The notes under the pieces: generated by a model | What the model was told of the DNA's origin: nothing | The model's input: only the letters and a program-made list of their open reading frames with translations | Database searches by the model: none | Part shown: positions 1 through 10,021 of the stretch, one piece after another | Numbering within the stretch: the stretch's first letter is position 1 | Layout: the number at the start of each line of letters is the position of its first letter | Made by a program: the position numbers and the translations under genes | Origin: Erythrobacter sp. 3-20A1M | GTDB lineage: Bacteria; Pseudomonadota; Alphaproteobacteria; Sphingomonadales; Sphingomonadaceae | DNA: 64,000 bases | Reading direction: 5' to 3' | Assembly: GCF_018636735.1 (NCBI RefSeq) | Contig: NZ_CP045200.1 | Coordinates: forward strand, 2,510,001-2,574,000

Positions 1-1
1 C

Positions 2-103
2 AACGATCCCGAGACCCGCGCCGAGGGCCAGGCTCAGGAAAGCAAGGGTAAGGGCCAGCAGCTCAAGGGTGAAGTCAAAGGCAAGCTCGGCGACGACATC
101 TGA
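2..103 (+). CDS. CsbD-like stress protein, C-terminal fragment
   Basis: The window opens inside a gene; the last 33 codons and the stop are visible. The peptide is rich in Lys, Gly, Glu and Gln, with the motif KGQQLKGEVKGKLG near the end. This is the style of the small hydrophilic CsbD family, general-stress proteins of unknown mechanism. A strong hairpin terminator follows about 18 bases after the stop, so this is the end of a transcription unit. Only the tail can be judged, so another small Lys/Glu-rich protein is possible. Confidence 0.6.
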   Translation, partial: NDPETRAEGQAQESKGKGQQLKGEVKGKLGDDI

Positions 104-120
104 TTGCTGAAACGTCAGTC

Positions 121-155
121 AGGGCCGCTCTTCCATCGGGGGAGCGGCCCTTTCT
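121..155. terminator. Rho-independent terminator between converging genes
   Basis: AGGGCCGCTC and GAGCGGCCCT form a 10-bp GC-rich stem around a loop of about ten bases, followed by TTTCTCTT. It lies between the CsbD-like gene and the stop of the oppositely oriented thiamine diphosphate enzyme gene, so it may serve mainly the former. Confidence 0.85.
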
Positions 156-161
156 CTTGGG

Positions 162-1826
162 TTAGGCGTTCGCGCGCAGTTTAGATATCGTTGCTCCCGC
201 GGCGCTCAGTTGCTCCGCGTCTATCCGGCAATGGATCAGGCGAACACCCGAACGACCGCGCGCTTCCTCGATCGCCTCGAAGAACCCCTCGTCGGTATCG
301 ACCGACCGGCTCCAACCACCGAAAGCGGTCGCGAGCGCGGCGAAATCCGGATTGACGAGACCTGTTCCCGACACACGTCCGGGAAATTCCCGCTCCTGAT
401 GCATGCGGATGGTACCGTAGGTCGCATTGTCCACCACGATAACCAACAGATCGAGATCGTATTGCGCGGCGGTAGCCAGTTCCTGTCCGTTCATAAGGAA
501 ATCGCCATCGCCCGCGACGGCCACCACGGTGCGTTCCGGAAAGCGCCGCGCCGCAGCGATCGCGGCGGGTACGCCATAGCCCATCGCACCGCAGGTCGGC
601 GCGAGCTGGCTGGGAAAGCCGCCATACCGCCAATACCGATGCCACCAGCCCGCGTAGTTTCCCGCGCCGTTGCAGATCACGGTATCGGCCGGGAAGATTT
701 CGCGCATGTGGGTGACGCAGCGGGCGAGATCGAGCTGCCAGTCGCCCAGTTGCGGCTCCGACCAGTCGCGCCATTCGCGATTGGCGTTCGCCCCGGCGGA
801 AAAGTCGGTGACATCGCCTTCGTCCCATAGCGCCGCGCTTTCGGCGAATTCCGCCATGTCGGCGCAGATGGCGAGGTCGGTGCGATAGACGCTGCCCAGT
901 TCGTTCGGGTCGGGGTGGATATGGATCAGCTGCTGGTCGGGGTGATCGGGCGTTACGATCGAATATCCGTCGGTCGTGGCCTCACCCAGGCGCGCGCCGA
1001 CGGCCAGGATCAAATCCGCCTCCCGCACCCGCGAAACCAGCGCCGGGTTGGGACCATAGCCCAGATTGCCGGCATAGACGCGACTGGTGGGGCTGATCGC
1101 GTCCTGTCGGCGGAAGGCGGTTGCGACCGGCAGGCCCAGCCGTTCCGCAAACACCTGGAAATAGTCGCGCGCTTTCGCGTTCCAGCCAGCACCCCCGATA
1201 ATCGCGACGGGCGAGACCGCGTCGTCGAGCATCGCCATCATGGCCTGCATCGCATCGGGGCAGGGGGCCTGCGCGGGGCGCTCGACACGGGGGCGGGGCT
1301 TTGCCTGTGTCGCGTCGAACAGCATGTCCTCGGGCAGCGCCAGCACCACCGGACCGGGTCGACCCGAAATCGCGGTGGCGTAGGCTCGCGCGATTAATTC
1401 GGGAATGCGGTCGGCATCCTCGATCCGGGCCGCCCACTTGGCGATCGGCGCGAAGAAGGCGGGGAAGTCGATCTCCTGAAACCCCTCACGCCCCCGCATG
1501 CCGCGCGCCACATCGCCGACGAACAGGATCATGGGCTGCGAATCCTGCTGCGCGACATGCACGCCGATGCTGGCATTGGTGGCGCCGGGGCCGCGCGTCA
1601 CGAACGCGACGCCCGGCCGCCCGGTCATCGTGCCGTCGGCGCACGCCATGAACGCGACGCCGCCTTCCTGCCGACAGGTCACGAGATCGATCGCCGGCGT
1701 GTCGTGCAGCGCGTCGAGCACCGGGAGAAAGCTCTCGCCCGGGACGGTGAAGATACGGTCGCAGCCTTGCTCGTGCAGGCAATCGACCAGCAGGCGCGCG
1801 GCTTGGGGAGAGGGGGTGTCGGTCAT
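162..1826 (-). CDS. Thiamine diphosphate-dependent enzyme, acetolactate synthase-like
   Basis: The 554-residue protein has the full three-domain layout of the acetolactate synthase / benzoylformate decarboxylase superfamily. The N-terminal PYR domain has the catalytic glutamate in TVPGESF (about residue 31). A central Rossmann-like domain follows. The C-terminal PP domain carries the GDGDFLMN diphosphate-binding motif (about residue 437). Such enzymes decarboxylate 2-keto acids and may ligate the product to a second carbonyl. No small regulatory subunit gene lies beside it, so it is probably not the main biosynthetic IlvB. The substrate cannot be told from sequence. It is a single gene ending at the shared terminator. 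Confidence 0.85.
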   Translation of the reverse strand: MTDTPSPQAARLLVDCLHEQGCDRIFTVPGESFLPVLDALHDTPAIDLVTCRQEGGVAFMACADGTMTGRPGVAFVTRGPGATNASIGVHVAQQDSQPMILFVGDVARGMRGREGFQEIDFPAFFAPIAKWAARIEDADRIPELIARAYATAISGRPGPVVLALPEDMLFDATQAKPRPRVERPAQAPCPDAMQAMMAMLDDAVSPVAIIGGAGWNAKARDYFQVFAERLGLPVATAFRRQDAISPTSRVYAGNLGYGPNPALVSRVREADLILAVGARLGEATTDGYSIVTPDHPDQQLIHIHPDPNELGSVYRTDLAICADMAEFAESAALWDEGDVTDFSAGANANREWRDWSEPQLGDWQLDLARCVTHMREIFPADTVICNGAGNYAGWWHRYWRYGGFPSQLAPTCGAMGYGVPAAIAAARRFPERTVVAVAGDGDFLMNGQELATAAQYDLDLLVIVVDNATYGTIRMHQEREFPGRVSGTGLVNPDFAALATAFGGWSRSVDTDEGFFEAIEEARGRSGVRLIHCRIDAEQLSAAGATISKLRANA

Positions 1827-1983
1827 GCGAAGCAGCTACCGTTTTGTCGGGGCGGAAACAATGGCGCTTCCTTTCATGCCCGCCGGTTCCGGCGCGATCC
1901 GCGAAATGATCCATTCGTCCCGGTCTCGGACAAATCGACCGGGGCGGTGGCGAAAGGTAAAGAAAGGGTTAAGACCATCAGGC

Positions 1984-2175
1984 ATGAGACGCGCCCTTCT
2001 CCTGACCGACGAATCCGCTCGCCACCCCTTCCGCGCGAGCTTGCCCCCGCATATCCGCGCCGGGGCCGAGCCGGAGCCGCCGCGCAGCCGCTGGGCACTG
2101 AACGCATCCGATGTACGCGGCTTCGCCACCACCTATTTCGCGACGCTCGCGGCGATGCTGGCATTGATCTTCTAA
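1984..2175 (+). CDS. Small hypothetical protein with C-terminal membrane segment
   Basis: A 63-residue open frame. It is basic and proline-rich at the N-terminus and ends in one hydrophobic stretch (FATTYFATLAAMLALIF), so it could be a tail-anchored membrane peptide. The stop overlaps that of the converging transporter gene by four bases. The ribosome binding site is weak (GGTTAAG upstream). I judge it a plausible but unproven gene; function unknown. Confidence 0.45.
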   Translation: MRRALLLTDESARHPFRASLPPHIRAGAEPEPPRSRWALNASDVRGFATTYFATLAAMLALIF

Positions 2176-3527
2176 TCCAGCTCCGCCGCGCGTTCGGTCA
2201 TCAGCAGCCGCCGTGCGAGCCAGCACGAGATCAGGCACATCGCGGCGCTTAGCAGCAATTGATCGACGATCGCCACGCGCGCGGCGCTGAGCCCGGTGGC
2301 GAGCAGGGCCCCCGCCACCATAGCGCCTGAGTTCACGATATTGTTGGCCGCGATGGTCCGCGCCGTCTGCGTCTTGGGCACGAAAGTCGTCAGGAAGGCG
2401 TAGAGCGGGACCACGAACATCCCGCCCGCGATGGCTATACCCAGCAGGCAGAGCAGGAGCGGAATCGCCATGGGGACGCCGATGAAGTGCGGCACGTCCA
2501 TCAACTCGCCCGCCGGAACCGGGGTCCACGCGCGGCAGACGAAGTAGAACGCCACCACGAACAGACCCATCACGATCACCGCCGCGGGCGAATAGCGCGC
2601 CGAAACCCGCCCCTTCAGCAGCGCGTTGACCGCGACCGAACCGATCGCCACACCGACCGAGAAGATGACGAGGAACAGGCTTGCGACCTCCTTGCTAGCG
2701 GTCAGCACGTTCTTGGCGAGCGGCGGGAACTGGATGATCAGCACCGCCCCGATGGTCCAGAAGAAGCTGATGGCGAGGATCGCGTAATAAACCCGCCGGT
2801 CGTGCATGGTGTTGCGCACCACCGTAACGGAGGAGCGCAAGATGTTTAGGTCGATCGGCTCGACTTCCCCTTGTGCAGGTGCGGGCGGAACCTGGCGCGA
2901 CACCAGATATCCCAACACTGCCGTGCAGAATACCACCAGCGCGGCGATTTCGACCGGGATCCACCCGGCCAGAATGGTGCCCACCAGGATTGCCATATAG
3001 GTCCCGGCCTCGACCCATCCCGTGCCTGCCAGCACCTCGTCCGATTCCAGATGCTGAGGCAGGATTGCGTATTTGATCGGGCCGAAGAAAGTCGAATGCA
3101 CACCCATTGCGAGCAGGGCGGCGAGCAGCAGCGGGATCGCCGCGTCCGCTATCAACGAATGGGGCGCGACGAAGCACTGGCCGACCGCCGCCGCGCATTC
3201 GACATCCTGCCACGCAATCACGAGGCCGAGCCCGCCCACGGTCATGATGCCGATCTCGCACCCCTTGATGATGCGGATGATCCGCGCCTTGTCGCGCATG
3301 TCGGCCAGCTGCCCCGCAAGCGCGGACAGGAGGAAGAAGGGCAGGATGAAAACGCCGGATGCGACGGCGCTGAACATCGCCTCCTTCGCTTCGGAATTGT
3401 AGATCGAATAGACCACGAACAGCACCATCGCGGTCTTGAAAAGGTTGTCGTTGAAGGCGTTGAACAGCTGGGTCACGAACAGCGGCAGGAACCGCCGGCG
3501 GCGCAGGATATGCGTCGATGTGGTCAT
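2172..3527 (-). CDS. Major facilitator superfamily transporter, LplT-like
   Basis: The 451-residue protein consists of about twelve hydrophobic segments. The N-terminal FNAFNDNLFK is typical of the lysophospholipid transporter (LplT) branch, and GQLADMRDKARI sits in the loop between helices 2 and 3 where MFS motif A belongs. LplT proteins flip lysophospholipids across the inner membrane, often fused to or beside an acyltransferase (Aas). No acyltransferase is seen here. It lies divergent from pgsA, a phospholipid biosynthesis gene, which fits but does not prove a lipid substrate. Confidence 0.8.
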   Translation of the reverse strand: MTTSTHILRRRRFLPLFVTQLFNAFNDNLFKTAMVLFVVYSIYNSEAKEAMFSAVASGVFILPFFLLSALAGQLADMRDKARIIRIIKGCEIGIMTVGGLGLVIAWQDVECAAAVGQCFVAPHSLIADAAIPLLLAALLAMGVHSTFFGPIKYAILPQHLESDEVLAGTGWVEAGTYMAILVGTILAGWIPVEIAALVVFCTAVLGYLVSRQVPPAPAQGEVEPIDLNILRSSVTVVRNTMHDRRVYYAILAISFFWTIGAVLIIQFPPLAKNVLTASKEVASLFLVIFSVGVAIGSVAVNALLKGRVSARYSPAAVIVMGLFVVAFYFVCRAWTPVPAGELMDVPHFIGVPMAIPLLLCLLGIAIAGGMFVVPLYAFLTTFVPKTQTARTIAANNIVNSGAMVAGALLATGLSAARVAIVDQLLLSAAMCLISCWLARRLLMTERAAELD

Positions 3528-3643
3528 GTACTCTCCGGTCCGCGAGACATCGCGTTCGCGGCGTCTATGCCAGCGGCCGGAAAGGAAACAAAGGGCGAAG
3601 GCGCTTTTTCCGCGCCGCCTTTGTCGCTAGGGCGCAAGGCGCA

Positions 3644-4252
3644 ATGCTGACGCTGCCCAACATATTGACCCTGTCGCGCATCCTGGGCGTGCCCCTGCTC
3701 GCCTTCTTCCTGTGGTGGCCGAACTGGCAGTTCGGTTACGTGGTGGGATTCGTCCTCTACTGCGTGATCGGCCTGACCGATTATCTGGATGGCTATCTCG
3801 CACGGGCGCAGGGGGCGGTGTCGAAGCTGGGCATCTTCCTCGATCCGATCGCGGACAAGATCATGGTGGCGGCGGTGATCCTGGTGCTGACGGCGCAGGG
3901 GTTCCTGCGCGGGCCGTTCGTCGGCGACATGCACGTGATCGCCGGGCTGGTGATCCTGGTGCGCGAGATCGCGGTGTCGGGCCTGCGCGAATTTCTCGGC
4001 GGGCTGCAAGTGTCCGTGCCGGTCTCGCGGCTGGCGAAATGGAAGACGGCGTTCCAGCTGATCTCGCTCGGCGCGCTGATTCTGGGCGGCGCGGTGGAGG
4101 GCATCCCGTGCCAGTCGGTTTACGAACAATGCGGGCAGCTGGCGGACCAGTGGATTCACCTGACCGGCCTTGCCTGCCTGTGGGCGGCGGCGGTCCTGAC
4201 GCTCGTGACTGGATGGGATTACCTGCGCGTCGGCCTGCACCACATGGATTGA
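3644..4252 (+). CDS. pgsA: CDP-diacylglycerol-glycerol-3-phosphate 3-phosphatidyltransferase
   Basis: Integral membrane enzyme for the first committed step of phosphatidylglycerol and cardiolipin synthesis: CDP-diacylglycerol plus glycerol 3-phosphate gives phosphatidylglycerol phosphate and CMP. The 202-residue protein starts MLTLPNILTLSR, the usual PgsA N-terminus. It has the complete CDP-alcohol phosphatidyltransferase motif DG-x2-AR-x8-G-x3-D-x3-D at about residues 50-73 (DGYLAR ... GIFLDPIADK). The frame is open well upstream, but this ATG matches the family start. It is transcribed away from the MFS gene. Confidence 0.93.
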   Translation: MLTLPNILTLSRILGVPLLAFFLWWPNWQFGYVVGFVLYCVIGLTDYLDGYLARAQGAVSKLGIFLDPIADKIMVAAVILVLTAQGFLRGPFVGDMHVIAGLVILVREIAVSGLREFLGGLQVSVPVSRLAKWKTAFQLISLGALILGGAVEGIPCQSVYEQCGQLADQWIHLTGLACLWAAAVLTLVTGWDYLRVGLHHMD

Positions 4253-4450
4253 CGATGGAACACCGAACGGGGGTTTTTGCAAAACTCCGGCGGCGCTAGA
4301 AGTTGTTGTATTTCCTGCATTTGATGCCGGTTTCCTTAGCGGAAGAGTCACTTTCCATCCTGCGGTCTAACCATATGGTCGAACACAACATATTGCCGGG
4401 TTTATCGTCCCCGGGCGGGGTAGGAAACCGGTCCTGCCGGGCAGCGCGCC

Positions 4451-5458
4451 CTACGAGCGCCTATCGGTGACGTTTCCAGACCGATCGCGAATGATCGCAA
4501 GAACGTTTTCTTCGATGTCGCCCAGAGTGCGTTCGCCCCACCATCCCAGATACCAGCCCAGGCGCGAGCGCATCCGATAGTGTGTCGACAATACCACCCG
4601 CGTCGATCCGTCCTCTCGCGGATGCAAGTCATAACCCCCGCCGACCAGCTTGAGTATCGGTCCATCGGGCGCGATATGGCGATCCGTATAGCGCTGTATC
4701 GAATCGTCGGGAAAGGCGAAGAGCCATGCGATGCTTCGTCCGGGCACCACCTTGGTCACGATCTCCTCGAAGCGGATATCGCGCCCCCAGCGTGCCTTGC
4801 GGACCAACAGTCCCGCGCGATGCACAAGCCGCGCTTCCCGCGGTCGCGCGACCCCCAGCAGATCGTGGGTGAATGTCCGCCGCCCTTCGTTTTCCGCGAT
4901 ATCGGGTATCTCGACCAGATAGGGCCAGATTTCGGAGGGCGGTGCATCGATGTCGATGGAGCGGGACACGATGCGATCTTCCCATGGGGCGGGGGCGGTC
5001 ATTTCCGCCCAGATGATGGCGAAGGGTGCCAGCGCGAGCCCCACAGAATTCAGGCGCGCGCCACCACTGTCCGCATCGCCGTCGCCGGCCGTATATCTTA
5101 GCAGATAGACGGCAAAGGCACCGCCCGCACCGCCCACAATCCAGAGTGGGAGGATCATTGCGATGCAGATCAACCCCTCGAACCCACCGAGCCAGACGAC
5201 TGCAAGAATAGCCACGAGCAGCGCGACAGGGATGATGAGGCAGCCCGTGAGTGGGTAGTCGTCGGCAGTGTACATGCGCCGGGCGTACAGTGCCCCGATC
5301 GCGAATGGGAATGCCAGCAGGGCTCCAATCCCGCTCGTAGCGAATGCGAAGCCGGGGCCAAACGCAAGCCAGCCGAAGGCCGCTATCATCAGCACCACCA
5401 TCGCGAGGTCCAGCCAAAGACCATGGCGATCAGCCCTGGAGGTATTCCGATCCTTCAT
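4451..5458 (-). CDS. Membrane protein with SRPBCC (START-like) domain
   Basis: The 335-residue protein has four hydrophobic helices in residues 15-125. A soluble domain of about 200 residues follows. It starts RSIDIDAPPSEIWPYL, the typical first strand and helix of SRPBCC / polyketide-cyclase-like folds, which hold hydrophobic ligands. The ligand is unknown. The gene stands alone between pgsA and oxyR and is transcribed toward pgsA, with about 200 bases between the two stops. Confidence 0.65.
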   Translation of the reverse strand: MKDRNTSRADRHGLWLDLAMVVLMIAAFGWLAFGPGFAFATSGIGALLAFPFAIGALYARRMYTADDYPLTGCLIIPVALLVAILAVVWLGGFEGLICIAMILPLWIVGGAGGAFAVYLLRYTAGDGDADSGGARLNSVGLALAPFAIIWAEMTAPAPWEDRIVSRSIDIDAPPSEIWPYLVEIPDIAENEGRRTFTHDLLGVARPREARLVHRAGLLVRKARWGRDIRFEEIVTKVVPGRSIAWLFAFPDDSIQRYTDRHIAPDGPILKLVGGGYDLHPREDGSTRVVLSTHYRMRSRLGWYLGWWGERTLGDIEENVLAIIRDRSGNVTDRRS

Positions 5459-5531
5459 CCCGTCTCCTTCGAGACCCCTGCAGCGCGCGGCAGAGAGAAG
5501 ATGCGCTACGGTGCCTGGCTACCCGGGGACA

Positions 5532-6428
5532 CTACCCCTTGCGCAGTTCCTCGGCCAGCAGGCGGAATTCGTCGCCGCGGGGAGAGTTCTTGCGCCAGAC
5601 CAGCGCGATCTCGCGGTCGGGCGCGTCCGACTTGATCGGGCGGGCGACGACGTGGGTGCCGTTCAGGATACCCGCATCCAGCGCCATCTCGGGCAGCATG
5701 GTGAGGCCCAGATCGTTGTCCACCATCTGCACCAGCGTGTGCAGGCTGGTCCCGATCATCGCCGCGCTGGCGCGCAGTTCGGGGCGGTTGCAGGCGGCGA
5801 GCGCGTGATCCTTCAGACAATGGCCGTCTTCCAGCAACAGCAAGCGCCCCTCGTCGATCATGGCGGGCTTGATCTCGGCGGGCGGATCGCGCGGATCGCC
5901 TTCGGGAAAGGCGACGAACAGGCGGTCGTTCGCGATATGCTCCTGCTCCACCTCGCCGGTGGGGAAGGGGAGGGCGAGCAGCACGCAGTCGCTGCGCCCG
6001 TGATGCAACGATTCGATCGCGTCGGCGCTGGTCTCCTCGCGCAGGAACAGTTTCAGTTCGGGGCGGTCCTTGCGCAGGCGGGGCAGGATGCGCGGCAACA
6101 GGAACGGCGCGATGGTGGGGATCACGCTCATCCGCACGGTGCCGGTCAGCGGCTTGCCCGCCGCCTGGACGATGTCGGTCAGCTCCTCCGCCTCGCGCAG
6201 CAGGCGGTGCGCCTTTTCCACCACCTGGTTGCCCAGCGGGGTGAAGCGGACCACGCGCCGGCTGCGCTCCACCAGCGTGACGCCGAGCAGCGATTCCAGC
6301 TCGCGGATACCGGCCGACAAAGTGGATTGCGAAACGAAGCTCGCTTCCGCCGCGCGGCCGAAATGCCCGTGCTCGTGCAGCGCGATGAGATATTGCAGCT
6401 GCTTGATCGTGGGCAGGTAGGTGCTCAC
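5532..6428 (-). CDS. oxyR: LysR-family hydrogen peroxide sensor OxyR
   Basis: The 298-residue regulator has an N-terminal winged helix (LPTIKQLQYLIALHE... with VSQSTLSAGI as recognition helix) and a periplasmic-binding-like sensor domain. The two redox cysteines of OxyR are present in LLEDGHCLKDHALAAC, eight residues apart and in the family context, so peroxide sensing by disulfide formation is a strong inference. The GTG start overlaps the stop of rnd by four bases (GTGA), so the two genes are probably translated from one message. In many bacteria OxyR activates katG, ahpC and related genes; none is seen nearby. Confidence 0.92.
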   Translation of the reverse strand: MSTYLPTIKQLQYLIALHEHGHFGRAAEASFVSQSTLSAGIRELESLLGVTLVERSRRVVRFTPLGNQVVEKAHRLLREAEELTDIVQAAGKPLTGTVRMSVIPTIAPFLLPRILPRLRKDRPELKLFLREETSADAIESLHHGRSDCVLLALPFPTGEVEQEHIANDRLFVAFPEGDPRDPPAEIKPAMIDEGRLLLLEDGHCLKDHALAACNRPELRASAAMIGTSLHTLVQMVDNDLGLTMLPEMALDAGILNGTHVVARPIKSDAPDREIALVWRKNSPRGDEFRLLAEELRKG

Positions 6429-7627
6429 TCCGCCGCCTGATCCGCCATGGCGGGTTCGCTGCGCTCGTCCATATGCGTCATCTTCAGCCGCCCGTCCTCG
6501 ACCGCGAAGCCGAGCTTGCCCTCGACCAGGTCGAGCGCGTCCTTCCCGAAGGTTTCGTACCGCCAGCCCTTCAGCACCGGCAGGTCGCGCACGCCCGCGG
6601 CCAGCGCTTCCATCTCGTCGCTGCGGGTCAGCAGGCGCGCGGCGATGTCGATCTCGCGGCTGCGGATCTTCAGCAGCAGCTTGAGCAGGTCGGCGACCAG
6701 CGCCCCCTCCTTGCCCAGCGGCGCGCCGCGCTTGGGCTTCTCGGGCATTTCGGACTTCGGCAGCGGCTCGGCGTCTTCGATCACCTTCAGCAGCCGCTTG
6801 CCGATATCGTTGTCCTTCCACGCATTGGACAGGCCGCGCACCTTGGCGAGATCGGCCTGTTTCTTGGGCGGATGGCTGGCGATGTCGGCCAGCGTCTCGT
6901 CGCGCATGATGCGGCCGCGCGGGATGTTCTTGTGCTTCGCCTCGCCCTCGCGCCACGCCGCCAGCGCCTTCAGCCGGCCCAGCACCTGCGCATTGCGGCC
7001 GGGCGAACGGATCCGCTTCCACGCGACACTCGGATCGTTCTCGTAATTCGCCGGATCGGCGAGCTTTTCCATTTCCGCGTCGAGCCAGGCACCGCGCCCG
7101 GTCTTGATCAGCTTCTTCAGGATCTTGGGGAAGATTTGCGCCAGGTAGGTGACGTCGCCGATGGCGTATTCGATCTGCCGGTCGGTCAGGGGGCGCCGGC
7201 TCCAGTCGGTGAAGCGCGCGCCCTTGTCGATCGTCTTGTTCAGCCAGCTTTCGACCATGTTGGCATAGCCGATCTGCTCGCTCTGGCTGACCGCCATCAT
7301 CGCGATCTGCGTGTCGAAGATCGGGTGCGGGGTCTTGCCGGTGAGGTTGTAGATGATCTCCACATCCTGCCCGCCGGCGTGGAATATCTTCAGCACGTCC
7401 TCGTTGTCGGTGAGCAGGTCCAGCATCGGGGTCAGGTCGATCCCGTCGGCCAGCGGATCGACCGCGGCGGCTTCCTGATCATTGCCGAGCTGCACCAGGC
7501 ACAGTTCCGGCCAGTAGGTGTTCTCGCGCATGAATTCGGTATCGACGCAGACGAAGTCGGATTTGGCGAGCCGCTCGCACAGCGCGGCGAGGGTCTCGGT
7601 ATCGGTGATAAGGTCGTGGATTTTCAT
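6425..7627 (-). CDS. rnd: Ribonuclease D
   Basis: 3'-to-5' exoribonuclease that trims tRNA precursors. The 400-residue protein carries the DEDD nuclease motifs: DTEFMRE (Exo I, about residue 28), the Exo II region around FHAGGQDVEI (residues 83-92), and the Exo III region around YAIGDVTYL (about residue 162). One or two HRDC-type helical domains follow. The start MKIHDLI was chosen by homology; the frame is open further upstream without a family match. Divergent from aspS and translationally coupled to oxyR. Confidence 0.93.
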   Translation of the reverse strand: MKIHDLITDTETLAALCERLAKSDFVCVDTEFMRENTYWPELCLVQLGNDQEAAAVDPLADGIDLTPMLDLLTDNEDVLKIFHAGGQDVEIIYNLTGKTPHPIFDTQIAMMAVSQSEQIGYANMVESWLNKTIDKGARFTDWSRRPLTDRQIEYAIGDVTYLAQIFPKILKKLIKTGRGAWLDAEMEKLADPANYENDPSVAWKRIRSPGRNAQVLGRLKALAAWREGEAKHKNIPRGRIMRDETLADIASHPPKKQADLAKVRGLSNAWKDNDIGKRLLKVIEDAEPLPKSEMPEKPKRGAPLGKEGALVADLLKLLLKIRSREIDIAARLLTRSDEMEALAAGVRDLPVLKGWRYETFGKDALDLVEGKLGFAVEDGRLKMTHMDERSEPAMADQAAE

Positions 7628-7794
7628 GATGTCTTTCTTTGGCTGTTCGGGCGGAGTACCGCCCTCGGCGCTCGCCCTCGCTTGACAAAGCGGGGCGCAT
7701 GGCCTGTTAGCGCGCGCACAGCCGAAAAGGGGCCGCCCGCGAACCACGCGCGCCCTTAGCGCGATCCCTGCCGAATTGGAAAGCGAACAATACA

Positions 7795-9612
7795 ATGCAT
7801 GCCTATCGCACCCACACCTGCGCCCAGCTGACGAAGGACGATGTCGGGTCCACCGTGCGCCTGTCGGGCTGGATCCACCGCAAGCGCGACCATGGCGGCG
7901 TGCTGTTCGTGGACCTGCGCGATCATTACGGCATGACGCAGATCGTGGCGGACGAGGACAGTCCGGCGCTGGAGCTGCTCGATTCGCTGAAGCTGGAAAG
8001 CGTCGTCACCATCGATGGCGAGGTGAAGGCGCGCAGTGAGGGTACGGTCAATCCCAATCTGCCGACAGGCGCGATCGAGGTGTTCGCGCGCGAATGCACC
8101 GTGCAGTCGAAGGCGGACGAGCTGCCGCTGCCGGTCGCGGGCGAGCAGGAATATCCCGAAGACATCCGCCTCAAATATCGCTTCGTCGATCTGCGCCGTG
8201 AGACCATGCATGCGAACATCATGCTGCGCAGCAACGTGATCTCGTCCCTGCGCCGCCGGATGCAGGACCAGGGCTTCACCGAGTTCCAGACACCGATCCT
8301 GGCCGCCTCCAGCCCGGAGGGCGCACGTGACTATATCGTGCCCAGCCGCCTGCATCCCGGCACCTTCTACGCGCTGCCGCAGGCCCCGCAGATGTTCAAG
8401 CAGCTGCTGATGGTCGCGGGCTTCGACCGCTATTTCCAGATCGCGCCGTGCTTTCGCGACGAAGACCTGCGCGCCGACCGCAGCCCGGAATTCTACCAGC
8501 TCGATTTCGAGATGAGCTTCGTCACGCAGGAAGACGTGTTCCAGGCGATCGAGCCGGTGCTGGCGGGCGTGTTCGAGGAGTTCTCGAACGGCAAGAGCGT
8601 GACGCCCGCGGGCGAGTTTCCGCGCATCCCCTATGCCGAAGCGATGCTGAAATACGGCAGCGACAAGCCGGACCTGCGCAACCCGCTGGAAATCAGCGAC
8701 GTTACCGAGCACTTCACCAGTTCCGGCTTCGGCCTGTTCGAGAAGATCGTGGGCGGCGGGGGCCGCGTGCGCGTGATCCCCGCGCCGAACACGCACGAGA
8801 AGAGCCGCAAGTTCTTCGACGACATGAACGACTGGGCGCGCCGCGAAGGCTTTGCGGGTCTGGGCTATGTCACCCGCAAGGGTGGCGAGTTCGGCGGGCC
8901 GATCGCCAAGAACCACGGGACCGAGGGCATGGAGAAGCTCTACGCCGAACTCGGGCTGGGCGAAAACGACGGCCTGTTCTTCGCCGCGGGTAAGGAGAAG
9001 GACGCGGCCAAGCTGGCCGGTGCCGCCCGCACCCGTGTGGGTGAGGAGTTGGGTCTGATCGAGCAGGGCTGCTTCAAGTTCTGCTGGATCGTCGATTTCC
9101 CGATGTTCGAATATGACGAGGACCTCAAGAAGGTCGATTTCAGCCACAACCCCTTCTCGATGCCGCAGGGCGAGATGGAGGCGCTGGAAAGCAAGGACCC
9201 GCTCGATATCCTGGCCTGGCAGTACGACATCGTCTGCAACGGCTATGAACTGAGCTCGGGCGCGATCCGGAACCATCGCCCGGAAATCATGTACAAGGCG
9301 TTCGAGATCGCGGGCTATTCGAAGGAAGACGTCGACGCTAATTTCTCCGGCATGATCGAGGCGTTCAAGCTGGGCGCGCCGCCGCACGGCGGCTCCGCGC
9401 CCGGTATCGACCGCATCGTGATGCTGCTGGCGGACGAGCCCAACATCCGCGAGGTCATTGCCTTCCCGCTCAACCAGCGCGCGCAGGACCTGATGATGGG
9501 CGCGCCCAGCGCCGTCAGCCCGCGCCAGCTGCGCGACGTGCACATCCGCACCGTCGAACCGCCCAAGACCGCGCCCGGCGAAACCACCCGCGTCGACCGC
9601 GCGGGGGAGTGA
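7795..9612 (+). CDS. aspS: Aspartyl-tRNA synthetase
   Basis: Class II aminoacyl-tRNA synthetase that charges tRNA-Asp. The 605-residue bacterial-type protein begins MHAYRTHTC and has an N-terminal OB-fold anticodon-binding domain. The class II motifs follow: motif 2 in [20 protein letters not shown] and motif 3 in [14 protein letters not shown], with the bacterial GAD insertion between them. Alphaproteobacterial AspRS is often non-discriminating and also charges tRNA-Asn for GatCAB; this is family knowledge, not visible here. Divergent from rnd across about 167 bases. Confidence 0.97.
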   Translation: MHAYRTHTCAQLTKDDVGSTVRLSGWIHRKRDHGGVLFVDLRDHYGMTQIVADEDSPALELLDSLKLESVVTIDGEVKARSEGTVNPNLPTGAIEVFARECTVQSKADELPLPVAGEQEYPEDIRLKYRFVDLRRETMHANIMLRSNVISSLRRRMQDQGFTEFQTPILAASSPEGARDYIVPSRLHPGTFYALPQAPQMFKQLLMVAGFDRYFQIAPCFRDEDLRADRSPEFYQLDFEMSFVTQEDVFQAIEPVLAGVFEEFSNGKSVTPAGEFPRIPYAEAMLKYGSDKPDLRNPLEISDVTEHFTSSGFGLFEKIVGGGGRVRVIPAPNTHEKSRKFFDDMNDWARREGFAGLGYVTRKGGEFGGPIAKNHGTEGMEKLYAELGLGENDGLFFAAGKEKDAAKLAGAARTRVGEELGLIEQGCFKFCWIVDFPMFEYDEDLKKVDFSHNPFSMPQGEMEALESKDPLDILAWQYDIVCNGYELSSGAIRNHRPEIMYKAFEIAGYSKEDVDANFSGMIEAFKLGAPPHGGSAPGIDRIVMLLADEPNIREVIAFPLNQRAQDLMMGAPSAVSPRQLRDVHIRTVEPPKTAPGETTRVDRAGE

Positions 9613-9686
9613 TCGGGCACTTGCGCTGCGCCCGACCGTTCATTAGGGCGAAAGCAATTCGATAACCCCAGATGAGAGGGACACAA

Positions 9687-9923
9687 ATGAGCGATACCGC
9701 CGAACGCGTGCAGAAGATCGTCGTCGAGCATCTCGGCGTGGAAGCCGACAAGGTTACCCAGGATGCCAGCTTCATCGACGATCTGGGCGCCGACAGCCTC
9801 GACATCGTCGAGCTGGTGATGACCTTCGAAAACGAATTCGGGATCGAGATCCCCGACGACGCGGCCGAGAAGATCACCACCGTCGGCGATGCGACCAAGT
9901 ATATCGACGAGCACAAGGGCTAA
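9687..9923 (+). CDS. acpP: Acyl carrier protein
   Basis: The 78-residue acidic protein carries growing acyl chains on a phosphopantetheine arm attached to the serine of [11 protein letters not shown] (Ser about residue 36). Length and sequence are standard for the fatty acid synthesis ACP. The ATG preceded by a GAGAGGGACACAA leader gives the family N-terminus [12 protein letters not shown]. It is followed by fabF, the usual partner. Confidence 0.97.
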   Translation: MSDTAERVQKIVVEHLGVEADKVTQDASFIDDLGADSLDIVELVMTFENEFGIEIPDDAAEKITTVGDATKYIDEHKG

Positions 9924-9940
9924 GGCCTCCAGGCTCGCGA

Positions 9941-9994
9941 AGCCCGCCAGGGTCATGCAGGCTCAGCCCCGGCGGGCTGGGCCTGTTTTCTTTT
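9941..9994 (+). terminator. Possible terminator or attenuator between acpP and fabF
   Basis: AGCCCGCC (9941-9948) and GGCGGGCT (9971-9978) can pair across a 22-base loop, followed by GGGCCTGTTTTCTTTT. A partial terminator here would allow acpP to be expressed far above fabF. The long loop makes this tentative. Confidence 0.4.
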
Positions 9995-10021
9995 GAGACG
10001 AATTTCCGAATGGAGAACACC

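Noticed and set aside
4255-4299. 14-codon frame just after pgsA
   Set aside because: Too short, no context; not reported as a gene.
7756-9543. Long open frame on the minus strand opposite aspS
   Set aside because: High GC keeps the antisense frame open. The peptide is low-complexity (Arg/Ala/His/Leu-rich) with no domain, and aspS is certain.
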